Assembly: GCA_900546345.1 (NCBI GenBank)
Contig: URCI01000029.1
Span: forward strand, 1 to 35,704
Length of the DNA stretch: 35,704 nt
Origin: an uncultured Prevotella sp.
GTDB lineage: Bacteria > Bacteroidota > Bacteroidia > Bacteroidales > Bacteroidaceae
Direction: 5' to 3'
Notes under the pieces: model-generated
The model's database searches: none
Seen by the model: only the letters and a program-made list of their open reading frames with translations
Told to the model about the DNA's origin: nothing
Shown: positions 8,927 to 18,300 of the stretch, piece by piece
How positions within the stretch are numbered: position 1 is the first letter of the stretch
Layout: every line of letters begins with the position of its first letter
Program-made: the position numbers and the translations under genes

Positions 8927-9691
8927 TCATTCGTTTTTCTCAATAATCTCCTTGGCGAGTGCAAGATGATTCTTTGCTCCCGTGGAGTCAGCATCATAAA
9001 GGATGACGGGCAGACCGTGACTCGGGCTTTCCGACAACTTCACATTTCGCTGGATCACCGTCTTGAACACCAGTTCCTGAAAATGACGCTTGACCTCATC
9101 ATAGATTTGGTTGGCAAGCCTCAACCGGCTGTCATACATCGTGAGCAGGAAGCCCTCGATCTCGAGTTTAGGATTGAGTCTGCTCTTGACAATCTTGATG
9201 GTATTGAGCAACTTACTGATACCTTCCAAAGCAAAATATTCACATTGCACGGGAATGATGACCGAGTTTGCTGCTGTCAGGGCATTGACGGTGATCAAGC
9301 CGAGCGAGGGCGAGCAGTCAATGAGAATATAGTCATATTCGTCACGAAGGGGATCCAGTATGCCTTTAATTACCTTTTCACGGTTCTTCAGGTTGATCAT
9401 TTCGATCTCTGCTCCTACCAGATCAATGTGACTGGGAATGATATCCAGCTTCTCAATGTCCGTCGTATAGATGGCATCTCTGACATCAGCATGATCGATA
9501 ATGCACTCATAGAGCGAGCAGTCCACTTCACTCAGGTCCACACCCAGTCCACTGGACGCATTAGCTTGGGGATCAGCATCCACAACAAGCACTGATTTCT
9601 CCAATGTAGCAAGAGAGGCCGCTAAGTTGATGGTCGTCGTGGTTTTGCCCACGCCACCCTTCTGATTGGCCAAAGCTATAATTTTTGCCAT
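8927..9691 (-). CDS. parA: Chromosome-partitioning ATPase ParA (Soj)
   Basis: This 254-aa deviant Walker-A ATPase begins MAKIIALANQKGGVGKTTTT, with the KGGVGKTT motif at residues 10-18. A second motif is VVDADPQANASSGLG, and the Walker-B-like strand is YILIDCSPSLGLITVNAL. Length and lack of an N-terminal DNA-binding extension make it a chromosomal Soj-type ParA rather than a plasmid type Ia ParA. It binds DNA non-specifically as an ATP dimer and moves ParB-parS complexes. It is the first gene of a minus-strand operon with parB, the DUF5683 gene, the lytic transglycosylase and rel. A complete -33/-7 promoter precedes it. Confidence 0.95.
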   Translation of the reverse strand: MAKIIALANQKGGVGKTTTTINLAASLATLEKSVLVVDADPQANASSGLGVDLSEVDCSLYECIIDHADVRDAIYTTDIEKLDIIPSHIDLVGAEIEMINLKNREKVIKGILDPLRDEYDYILIDCSPSLGLITVNALTAANSVIIPVQCEYFALEGISKLLNTIKIVKSRLNPKLEIEGFLLTMYDSRLRLANQIYDEVKRHFQELVFKTVIQRNVKLSESPSHGLPVILYDADSTGAKNHLALAKEIIEKNE

Positions 9692-9769
9692 TTCTATTCG
9701 TCTTTATTGTCTGCCCTGATGGATGTCGTTACCCTTTCCTCCCCATGGGCAGACATGGAATTATGATTG

Positions 9770-9800
9770 CAAAGATACATATTTTAGACGAAAATGCCAA
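9770..9800 (-). promoter_or_regulatory. Promoter of the parA operon
   Basis: On the minus strand TATCTTTG (9777 to 9770) fits the -7 element. TTG (9800 to 9798) lies exactly 20 bases upstream as the -33 element. The leader to the parA ATG at 9691 is about 75 bases. Confidence 0.7.
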
Positions 9801-9818
9801 TTATTATAGGTTTTTTCG

Positions 9819-9826
9819 TATTTTTG
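9819..9826 (+). promoter_or_regulatory. -7 element for surE-lpxB
   Basis: TATTTTTG fits TAnnTTTG and lies 22 bases before the surE ATG at 9849. The region upstream contains the oppositely directed parA promoter, so the two promoters nearly overlap. No clear -33 TTG was seen. Confidence 0.5.
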
Positions 9827-9848
9827 CAAGACAATTAATCATAAACAG

Positions 9849-10622
9849 ATGAAAAGCAACCGACCTCTGATATTAATTTCCAATGATGACGGCTATCACG
9901 CACCGGGCATCAAGAAACTTGTAGACATTGTCAAGCCCCTGGCTGACATCCTCGTAGTGGCTCCGGAAAGTGCCCGCTCAGGATATTCCTGCGCCTTCTC
10001 AGCAACCAATTATCTACGACTCAAACCGCGTCACAATATGGGAGACACCACCGTATGGTCCTGCACTGGCACACCCGTTGACTGCGTGAAGATCGCTATC
10101 GACCAATTCTGCCAGCAACGCATGCCCGACCTCATACTCGGCGGCATCAACCATGGTGACAACTCTTCTGTCAATAATCATTACAGCGGCACCATGGGTA
10201 TCGCCAAAGAGGGATGTCTCAAAGGCATTCCTTCCGTGGCCTTCTCCAGCTGCTATTACAACGAAGACGCCAACTTGGAGCCCTTGCGTCCTTATGTCGA
10301 GCAAATCGTCAGCAAAGTGTTGGCAGAGGGCCTGCCCAAAGGTGTCTGCCTCAATGTCAACTTTCCTGCCACGGAGGCGTTCAAGGGAGTGAAGGTCTGC
10401 CGCATGACACGAGGCAGTTGGGTCAGCGAGATCGTTAAAGAGCACCACCCAAGAGGCTATGACTATTTCTGGGTAGTAGGGAAATATCACAACGATGAGC
10501 CACAGGCCGAAGACAGCGATCAATGGGCACTCAACCACGGCTATGTGGCTATCACACCGACAACGATCGACGTTACTGCCTATGACTTCATCGACACCGT
10601 GCGTGGATGGCAGATAAAATAA
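9849..10622 (+). CDS. surE: 5'/3'-nucleotidase SurE
   Basis: This 257-aa metal-dependent phosphatase removes phosphate from nucleoside 5'- and 3'-monophosphates. The metal ligands of the family are visible: Asp13-Asp14 in SNDDG, Ser44 in ARSGYS and Asn101 in GGINHGDN. The conserved SGTMGIAKEG follows. Length and motif spacing are normal for SurE. It is the first gene of a two-gene unit with lpxB, 46 bases downstream. The pairing with a lipid A gene does not imply a functional link. The promoter abuts that of parA on the other strand. Confidence 0.95.
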   Translation: MKSNRPLILISNDDGYHAPGIKKLVDIVKPLADILVVAPESARSGYSCAFSATNYLRLKPRHNMGDTTVWSCTGTPVDCVKIAIDQFCQQRMPDLILGGINHGDNSSVNNHYSGTMGIAKEGCLKGIPSVAFSSCYYNEDANLEPLRPYVEQIVSKVLAEGLPKGVCLNVNFPATEAFKGVKVCRMTRGSWVSEIVKEHHPRGYDYFWVVGKYHNDEPQAEDSDQWALNHGYVAITPTTIDVTAYDFIDTVRGWQIK

Positions 10623-10668
10623 GGTATTCCGGCAATAACAAAAAAGCCAGTAAGCAATACAAAGACAA

Positions 10669-11823
10669 ATGAAATATTATCTCATAGCAGGAGAGGCTTC
10701 CGGGGATCTCCACGCCAGCCGACTGATGATCAGCCTGAAACAGCGTGATCCCGAAGCTGTCTTCCGATTCATTGGCGGCAACATGATGGCCGCTGTTGGA
10801 GGCAAGCCCTTCCGTCACTACAAGGAATTGGCCTATATGGGCTTTGTCCCGGTGATCCTCCACGCCCGTACCATTCTGCGCAACATGGCACAATGCAAAC
10901 AAGACATCGTCAGCTGGGCTCCAGACGTGGTCATTCTCGTCGATTATCCGGGCTTCAATCTGAGCATCGCCAAGTTTGTGCATACCCAAGTCGGCATCCC
11001 TGTCTTCTACTATATCTCACCCAAGATATGGGCATGGAAAGAATGGCGTATCAAAGCCATCCGGCGCGATGTGGACGAACTCTTCTCCATTCTGCCTTTC
11101 GAAGTGGACTTCTATGAGAAGAAGCACCACTACCCTATTCATTATGTAGGCAATCCTACGGCAGAGGAGATCCAAACTTTCCGCAACAACTATCACGAGT
11201 CCAAGGATGCTTTCTGCTTTCGTCATGGGCTTAACCCAGAGCGGCCGATCCTGGCGCTCCTCGCCGGCAGCCGTAAACAAGAGATCAAAGACAACTTGCC
11301 AACCATGATCGCGGCCGCACAGCCCTATTGCCAGAAAGCCAATGGTTATCAGATGGTATTGGCAGGAGCCCCGTCGATCGAGGACGACTATTATCGTCCC
11401 TTCCTCAGAGGACAGCATGTCACCAAGCTGACCGAGGAAACCTACGAACTGCTGACACATGCCACGACAGCGCTCGTCACCAGCGGCACAGCCACACTCG
11501 AAACGGCTTTGCTGGGTGTGCCACAAGTGGTCTGCTACAAAACGCCGGTCGGCCCCTTGATCCGGTGGGCTTTCAACCATATCATCCAGTGCCGCTTCAT
11601 CAGCCTGGTCAACCTGATCGCAGACAGGGAAGTGGTCACCGAACTCTTCGCGGACCGCTTCAGCGTGGAGAATATCCGTCATGAACTCGACCGCATCCGT
11701 CCAGGTCAGCCTGACAGGACAGCCATGCTGCAAGGCTATCATCTCGTTGCCGGACGATTAGGACAGCAGAGTGCGCCCGACACTGCCGCCGAAGAGATGA
11801 TCAAGATCTTGAAGAAGCAGTAA
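10669..11823 (+). CDS. lpxB: Lipid-A-disaccharide synthase LpxB
   Basis: This 384-aa GT19 glycosyltransferase joins UDP-diacylglucosamine to lipid X, forming the tetraacyl disaccharide 1-phosphate of lipid A on the inner face of the cytoplasmic membrane. Diagnostic motifs are the N-terminal YLIAGEASGDLHASRL, FIGGNMM, VVILVDYPGFNL, YYISPKIWAWKEWRI, YVGNPTAEE, LLAGSRKQEI and VTSGTATLETAL with PQVVCYK. Length is as expected for the family. It shows the organism makes lipid A and so is Gram-negative. Its stop codon is immediately followed, with no spacer, by the stop codon of the convergent MerR gene. Confidence 0.95.
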   Translation: MKYYLIAGEASGDLHASRLMISLKQRDPEAVFRFIGGNMMAAVGGKPFRHYKELAYMGFVPVILHARTILRNMAQCKQDIVSWAPDVVILVDYPGFNLSIAKFVHTQVGIPVFYYISPKIWAWKEWRIKAIRRDVDELFSILPFEVDFYEKKHHYPIHYVGNPTAEEIQTFRNNYHESKDAFCFRHGLNPERPILALLAGSRKQEIKDNLPTMIAAAQPYCQKANGYQMVLAGAPSIEDDYYRPFLRGQHVTKLTEETYELLTHATTALVTSGTATLETALLGVPQVVCYKTPVGPLIRWAFNHIIQCRFISLVNLIADREVVTELFADRFSVENIRHELDRIRPGQPDRTAMLQGYHLVAGRLGQQSAPDTAAEEMIKILKKQ

Positions 11824-12174
11824 TCACACCAGCGTGTCAAGACTGCTCTTCAGCCGCTGCAACTCATTGCGCACGGTGATGAGCGTGGTCAAGAGCTCTT
11901 GGGAGCGGTCGGCCCCCTCTCTGTTCTCACGAAGATATTTCCGTGCGTTGGCAATCTTGAATCCGCGCACTTTGATGAGGTTGTAAATCACCTTCACCTC
12001 TTTAATGTCTTCTTCGGTGTACTGTCTGACTTTGGTTCCAGCCACCGTCTTGGGATGGAGATTGGGAAATTCCTTCTCCCAGTAGCGTAGCGTGCTTTCG
12101 GCCACGCCAACCATCTCCGCTACTTCTTTGATCGAGTAATAAAGCCTTTTGGGCTTGTCTGTTTTCAGCACCAT
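11824..12174 (-). CDS. Small MerR-family transcriptional regulator
   Basis: This 116-aa protein has an N-terminal MerR winged helix: YYSIKEVAEMVGVAESTLRYWEKEFPNL in two adjoining parts at about residues 12-39, then the wing (TKVRQYTEEDIKEVKVI). A short C-terminal helix (LQRLKSSLD) could support dimerisation. No cysteine cluster or ligand domain is seen, so the inducer, if any, is unknown. It resembles the short MerR proteins common in Bacteroidetes whose targets are not established. It has its own promoter, divergent from alaS, and could act on alaS or on itself. Its stop codon abuts the lpxB stop, so the two transcripts must overlap at their 3' ends. Confidence 0.88.
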   Translation of the reverse strand: MVLKTDKPKRLYYSIKEVAEMVGVAESTLRYWEKEFPNLHPKTVAGTKVRQYTEEDIKEVKVIYNLIKVRGFKIANARKYLRENREGADRSQELLTTLITVRNELQRLKSSLDTLV

Positions 12175-12200
12175 AGCCTGATAATTTTACTATTTTGGGG

Positions 12201-12231
12201 CAAAGATAACAAAAAAGAATCATATCTGCAA
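12201..12231 (-). promoter_or_regulatory. Promoter of the MerR-like gene
   Basis: On the minus strand TATCTTTG (12208 to 12201) is the -7 box and TTG (12231 to 12229) lies 20 bases upstream as the -33 box. The leader to the ATG at 12174 is about 20 bases. Confidence 0.65.
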
Positions 12232-12240
12232 TCTTTTTAT

Positions 12241-12248
12241 TACCTTTG
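12241..12248 (+). promoter_or_regulatory. -7 element upstream of alaS
   Basis: TACCTTTG fits TAnnTTTG and lies 47 bases before the alaS start. It is divergent from the MerR promoter, only 32 bases away. No clear -33 element was found. Confidence 0.5.
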
Positions 12249-12295
12249 CACCTGTATGTCAAAAGAATAAAAGAACAATAAAACATAATATCATC

Positions 12296-14956
12296 ATGAT
12301 GACAGCAAACGAAATCCGCGACTCCTACAAGAAATTCTTCGAGTCGAAAGGACACGTCATCGTTCCGTCAGCCCCGATGGTTATCAAGGACGACCCGACG
12401 TTGATGTTTACAAATGCAGGTATGAACCAGTGGAAGGACATCATCCTTGGCACAAAAGATCCCAACCCACGCCGCCGTTGCGACTCGCAGAAGTGTCTGC
12501 GTGTGAGCGGTAAGCACAACGACCTGGAGGAAGTGGGTCATGACACCTATCACCACACCATGTTCGAGATGCTCGGCAACTGGAGTTTCGGTGACTACTT
12601 CAAGGAGGGTGCCATCGACTACGCTTGGGAGTATCTCGTTGACGTGCTTCACCTCAACCCCGCCGACCTTTATGTGACCGTCTTTGAGGGTGATCCCGCA
12701 GAAGGACTGAAGCGTGATGACGAGGCTGCAAAATACTGGGCTAAGCACGTACCGGCCGATCACATCATCAACGGCAATAAGCACGACAATTTCTGGGAGA
12801 TGGGCGAGACCGGCCCGTGCGGTCCTTGCTCCGAGATCCACGTTGACTCACGCCCGGAAAGCGAAAAGGCAAAAGTGCCCGGACGCGAACTTGTCAACAA
12901 AGACAACCCACAGGTCATCGAGATTTGGAACATCGTCTTCATGCAGTTCAATCGCAAAGCCGACGGCAGTCTGGAACCGCTGCCCATGCATGTCATTGAT
13001 ACGGGTATGGGCTTTGAGCGTCTGGTGCGCATGCTTCAAGGCAAGAGCTCCAACTACGACACCGACATCTTCCAGCCTATCATCAAGGAGATCGAAGTGC
13101 TCTCAGGTAAGAAATATGGCTTCACCACGCCAACGGGCGAGAACGGCGAGGGTGCCAACGAACAGGAAAAGATAGATATCGCCATGCGCGTGGTGGCCGA
13201 CCACCTGCGCGCCGTCGCCTTCTCCATCGCTGACGGTCAGTTGCCCAGCAACGCCAAAGCCGGATATGTCATCCGCCGCATCTTGCGCCGTGCCGTCCGC
13301 TATGCCTACACGTTCCTCGATCAGAAGAGCGCTTTCCTCTATAAGCTTGTGCCTGTGCTCGTGCAGGAAATGGGTGAAGCCTATCCCGAGTTGCCAGCTC
13401 AGCAAGAACTGATCAGCCGTGTGATGAAAGAAGAGGAAGACAGTTTCCTGCGCACCCTCGACAAGGGCATACAGCTGCTCAATGGCGACATGGACGAACT
13501 GCGCGCTCACGGCAAGACCGAGCTCGACGGCGAGAGCGCTTTCCGCCTCTTTGACACCTACGGTTTCCCACTCGACCTCACCGAACTGATCTGCCGCGAA
13601 AACGGATACACCGTCGATGAGAAGGGCTTCGACGTGGAAATGGAAAAGCAAAAGGCTCGTGCCCGCAACGCAGCCGTCGTGGAGAACGGCGACTGGGTGG
13701 AGCTGCGCCAGGGCGAACAGGAATTTGTCGGATATGACTATTCTGAATATGAGTGCCACATCCTGCGCTACCGCAAGGTGACGCAGAAGAAGAACACCTT
13801 CTACGAGGTCGTCCTCGACCACACACCTTTCTATGGCGAAATGGGCGGTCAGGTCGGCGACCAGGGCGTACTCGTCTCTGAGGACGAGACCATCAGCGTC
13901 ATCGACACCAAGCGTGAGAACAACCAGAGCATACATATCGTCAAGCAGATGCCGAAGAACCCTGAGGCCGACTTCATGGCCTGCGTCGACATCGACAAGC
14001 GCAACGGCTCAGCAGCCAACCACTCCGCTACGCACCTGCTCGACTATGCACTGAAGCAGGTTCTCGGCGACCACGTGGAGCAGAAAGGTTCGTATGTCGA
14101 TGCCGACACACTGCGTTTCGACTTCTCCCACTTCCAGAAGGTCACACCGGAAGAGTTGCGCAAGGTGGAACGCATCGTCAACGATATGATCCGTCAGGAC
14201 ATTCCTTTGGAGGAACACCGCAATATGCCGCTCGCAGAAGCCAAAGAGCTGGGCGCTGTCGCCCTCTTCGGTGAGAAGTACGGCGACAAGGTGCGTGTGG
14301 TGCGCTTCGGTCCGAGCTGTGAGTTCTGCGGTGGTATCCACGTCAAGAGCACTGGTCACATCGGTTTCTTCAAGATCATCTCAGAGAGCAGCGTGGCTGC
14401 CGGCGTGCGCCGTATCGAGGCACTGACGGGCAAAGCCTGCGAAGATGCCATCTACGAGGTGGAAGACACGATGAAGGCTATCCAGGCACTCTTCAATAAT
14501 GCCAAGGATCTCAAGGCTACCATCGAGAAGAGTATCTCGGAAAACAGCGCTCTGAAGAAGCAGGTGGAAGGCTTCCGCCAGCAGACTGTAGACCGCACAG
14601 CCAAGACACTCGCAGAGCGCGCTCAGGAGGTCAACGGCGTGAAGGTCGTGAAGGCTGTATTGCCCGTCGACCCCGCCTCAGCCAAGGATATCGTGTTCAA
14701 AGTGCGCGAGCTGATTCCCGAGAACCTCGTCTGTGTGCTGGGATCCCGTCACGACGACCGCCCACTCCTGTCGGTGATGTTCTCCGACGACATGGTCAAG
14801 GATCACAATCTCAATGCAGGCAAACTCATCCGCGAGGCTGCTAAGCTCATCCAGGGTGGTGGCGGTGGCCAACCCCACTACGCTCAGGCCGGTGGCAAGA
14901 ACGTTGATGGTCTTTCGGCTGCCGTGGACATGGTCCTCAAACTGGCTGCACTGTAA
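12296..14956 (+). CDS. alaS: Alanine--tRNA ligase
   Basis: This 886-aa class II synthetase charges tRNA-Ala in the cytoplasm. Motif 1 lies around MFTNAGMNQWKDIILG (about residue 37). The motif 2 region reads RRRCDSQKCLRVSGKHNDLE, followed by HHTMFEMLGNWSFGDYFKEG. The editing domain has the zinc ligands NHSATHLL (near residue 575) and CEFCGGIHV (near 677). The glycine-rich C-Ala domain ends with GGGGGQPHYAQAGGKN near 860. Two adjacent ATG codons (12296 and 12299) could both start; the first is used here. Codon use is GC-rich and strongly biased, as expected for a highly expressed gene. A strong hairpin and T-run follow. Confidence 0.96.
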   Translation: MMTANEIRDSYKKFFESKGHVIVPSAPMVIKDDPTLMFTNAGMNQWKDIILGTKDPNPRRRCDSQKCLRVSGKHNDLEEVGHDTYHHTMFEMLGNWSFGDYFKEGAIDYAWEYLVDVLHLNPADLYVTVFEGDPAEGLKRDDEAAKYWAKHVPADHIINGNKHDNFWEMGETGPCGPCSEIHVDSRPESEKAKVPGRELVNKDNPQVIEIWNIVFMQFNRKADGSLEPLPMHVIDTGMGFERLVRMLQGKSSNYDTDIFQPIIKEIEVLSGKKYGFTTPTGENGEGANEQEKIDIAMRVVADHLRAVAFSIADGQLPSNAKAGYVIRRILRRAVRYAYTFLDQKSAFLYKLVPVLVQEMGEAYPELPAQQELISRVMKEEEDSFLRTLDKGIQLLNGDMDELRAHGKTELDGESAFRLFDTYGFPLDLTELICRENGYTVDEKGFDVEMEKQKARARNAAVVENGDWVELRQGEQEFVGYDYSEYECHILRYRKVTQKKNTFYEVVLDHTPFYGEMGGQVGDQGVLVSEDETISVIDTKRENNQSIHIVKQMPKNPEADFMACVDIDKRNGSAANHSATHLLDYALKQVLGDHVEQKGSYVDADTLRFDFSHFQKVTPEELRKVERIVNDMIRQDIPLEEHRNMPLAEAKELGAVALFGEKYGDKVRVVRFGPSCEFCGGIHVKSTGHIGFFKIISESSVAAGVRRIEALTGKACEDAIYEVEDTMKAIQALFNNAKDLKATIEKSISENSALKKQVEGFRQQTVDRTAKTLAERAQEVNGVKVVKAVLPVDPASAKDIVFKVRELIPENLVCVLGSRHDDRPLLSVMFSDDMVKDHNLNAGKLIREAAKLIQGGGGGQPHYAQAGGKNVDGLSAAVDMVLKLAAL

Positions 14957-15022
14957 ACAAGACCTATCGAAAAAAAATGTATGCCTTATATTAAATAAGG
15001 TGTAACCCTACATAAAACTTTG

Positions 15023-15068
15023 ATCCGCTATCCGCTAAGAACTTCTTAGAAGGGTAGCGGATTTTTTT
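15023..15068 (+). terminator. Intrinsic terminator after alaS
   Basis: An 11-bp stem (15023-15033 with 15052-15062, one G-T wobble) encloses a second small hairpin (CTAAGA with TCTTAG). It is followed by seven T residues. It sits 66 bases after the alaS stop. Confidence 0.88.
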
Positions 15069-15248
15069 GTCCATACTTCCGGAGGGAATACGCTCTACAA
15101 AGTTTGTGCATCAATAAGACAAGTATCCCAGAAAAAGAGAACGGACTTCTTCCCTCACAGGGTGTATATTCGTTCAGAAATGGAGGAAGAAAAGTAACCA
15201 TACGAAAGAAAGTGGAAAATACGAACCACATGTTTCAACTTTTTCGTT

Positions 15249-15256
15249 TATTTTTG
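15249..15256 (+). promoter_or_regulatory. -7 element for the pectinolytic fusion gene
   Basis: TATTTTTG fits TAnnTTTG and lies 58 bases before the start codon at 15315. The 358-base gap between alaS and this gene holds the terminator, this element and no convincing gene. An ORF across 15104-15439 in another frame is judged spurious. Confidence 0.5.
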
Positions 15257-15314
15257 CAACAGCACAACGAAAATAATCATCTTAAACAATTCTTATACAA
15301 TCCACTATTACTCT

Positions 15315-18300
15315 ATGAAAATGAAGCCATTACTAACAATTGCGGCTTTAGGCATCTGCGCCACTACATGGGCGCAGGCACCGGCTTTCCCTGGTGCGGA
15401 AGGCAACGGCCGCTACGTCACTGGCGGACGGGGAGGTAAGGTCATACATGTGACCAATCTCAACGATTCCGGCGCGGGCTCTTTGCGTGCAGCCGTCAAT
15501 GGCACGGACAAGAAGATCATCGTCTTCGACGTGGGTGGCGTGATCCCATTGGCATCGGAACTGAAAATTGGTGCCAACACCACCATCCTCGGGCAGACAG
15601 CGCCCTACCCTGGCATTACACTCAGGTATTACACAGTCAGACCGGGCAACAATAATATCATCCGGTTCATTCGCGTCAGACGCGGACAGGAAAAGGAGTT
15701 CGACGATGCAGCCGACGCCTGCTGGGGCAAGAACCTCAACGGACTCATCCTCGACCACTGCTCACTGTCATGGAGCATCGACGAGGTAGGTTCGTTCTAC
15801 GACAACAACAACTTCACCATGCAGTGGTGCACCCTCGGTGAAAGCCTCAACAATGCCGGACACGACAAAGGTGCTCACGGCTACGGCGGCATCTGGGGCG
15901 GCAAACTCGCCAGTTTCCATCATAACATGATCGCGCACGTGGCCAACCGCGCACCCCGTTTCAACGGAGCACGCTACAACTGGACGGGTTACACTGCCAA
16001 CAGCCTCTACTCACAGTATAAATGGGCCAATGCTGTGCAAGCCGAGAATGTCGACTTCCGCAACTGTCTCATCTTTGACTGGGGCACCGGTGGATGCTAT
16101 GGCGGCCCCGGCGGTGGCTATATAAATATGGTGAACAACTACTACAAGGCCACACCTGAAGTGAAGAACAAAAACCGCGTGACCACCGTGTCCATCGCCA
16201 ACAGCACGACTTCTTCCGACGAAAAGACCTACCTCGACATGACCAGTCGCTACTATATCAGTGGCAACTATGTCGACGCTAAGGACAACAAGGGCAACGT
16301 CTATGGCGCCAACTACGACTGGAAAGGCGTGAAGTATGACGATGGCGTGCAGATCATCAACGGCGAGGAATACACCAAGGACTCGCTCTTCGCCTACGGC
16401 AAGGATGTGGAACACGTCAACAACGCCCAAGGTATCCCCTGTGTGCGCATCAAGCTCGACAGCCCCGTGGCTCCCACCGGCGAGGTGACGACTCACTCAG
16501 CCGAGAACGCCTACAGCAAGATCATGGCTTATGGCGGTGCCTCGCTCTTCCGCGATGACGTGGACAACCGCTACATGACCGAGGCCAAGAAAGGCGAATC
16601 GACCTACACCGGATCTGTGACGGGCATCAAAGGACTTGTCGACAAGGTCAGCGACGTGGACGGTTACACGGAGAAGGACTTCCCCACCGGACAGCGCGCC
16701 GCTGACTTCGACACCGACGGCGACGGTATGCCCGACGTGTGGGAGAAAGCCAACGGACTCAACCCCAACGATGCCACTGACGCCACGACCTTCACCCTCG
16801 ACACAAAGGGCTATTACACCAATCTGGAAGTCTACGCCAACTCTTTGGTTGAGGACATCATGAAAGCAGAGAACAAGGATGCAATCACCACTGTCGCCGA
16901 ATATTATCCCACGTGCACGAAAGCCGATGGCCTCGACTATTACTCCGGGAGAATCGTGGAAAGGGTAAAACCATCGGACCCCACGACACCCTCTGACCAA
17001 AAAACCGAAAAGGCGATCTACTCCACAACCTTCACTGACTGGAGCGATGCCGCAGCCAGTACAACGGAGAGCACCGTGACACAGACGACGAAATACAGCC
17101 ACGAGACGCTCACCTTTTCGATCTTCGACACACAGATCAGTTCCACCAACAAAAACACAGCAAAGTTTCCCAACTGGACGGGCGGCTATCTGATGTGCAG
17201 CAAGAGTGCCGACCCCTATGTCGTCACTTCCCCTCTGGCCAGCATCACCCGTGTACACTTCCTCCACGGCGCTACTGGCAGCAAACGAGGATGGAAATTA
17301 GAGGCCAAAGGCGACGGCGATGCCGACTGGGTGGTGCTGAGCGATGCAGTGGCCACTACATCGACTGGTACTGATGTCGATGTGGAGGTCAACCGCACCA
17401 ACTGCCAGCTGCGCTTCACCAACCTCAACGCCTCACAAAATGCCTATCTCTTCCAACTCGACATCTACGGCAATGTGAGCACAGGCAACCAGCCTTCCCT
17501 CACTTCCTTCACCGCCTATGGCAAGGAATACACCGCTGAAGACTTCTTCACCGAAAACGCCAACGGCAACTACGAAGGCACGATCGAGGTGAGCAAGAAA
17601 TCGGATATGGTCAGCGCCTCCAACGCCATCACCACCACAGTAGGCAACGGCACAGTGGGCACCATCACCTATAAGGATGTGACCAGCAATGTCAATGGCA
17701 GCAAGCCGGCATGCGACGTCACCATCCCCGTGACGCTCGCCTCTTCCGGCACCACCAAGACCTACATCGTCCACTTCGTGTGGAAGCCTGACTACACTGT
17801 CATCTACCACGATACCGACGCCAAAGTGATCGCCACACAGACCGTGGAGAAAGGCGACGCCATCACCACACTCAACGACGGCGAGACCGTCACCGTGCCC
17901 TCGGGCAGCAAGTTCCGCGGTTGGCTCTTCCAAGCCAATGGCGAGGAGAAGGCAAATGTCAAGACCACTGTAGACAAAAAAGAGCTGAACCTCTATGCTT
18001 TGGTCACGGACATCGAGAACGATGAGCCCAACGAGCGCCACGCCTACAACCTCAAGGACAAGTACTTCTATGTCGAGGACCACGAGGGCTTCCTGCCACA
18101 ATCGGCCTACAACTACAATGGTAGCCAGCATGGTCTTGACATCAAGGAGGGCTCGGTCACACTGCCCGTCATGGGCAATGCCATCGTCATTGTGGAAGCC
18201 TGCAAATACAGCAAGAGTGCGATGACACTCTCCGACTCGAAAGGCAACGTGATTGGGACCATTGACATCCCGACAACCGACGGCACACGCACGGCCATCC

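Noticed and set aside
14072..14077. CACGTG core as a candidate parS (also at 24686-24691)
   Set aside because: The flanks do not match the GTTTCACGTGAAAC palindrome; one copy is in alaS coding sequence and the other in the leader region.
15104..15439. 111-residue frame before the pectin enzyme
   Set aside because: It crosses the promoter and the signal-peptide region of the real gene in another frame.
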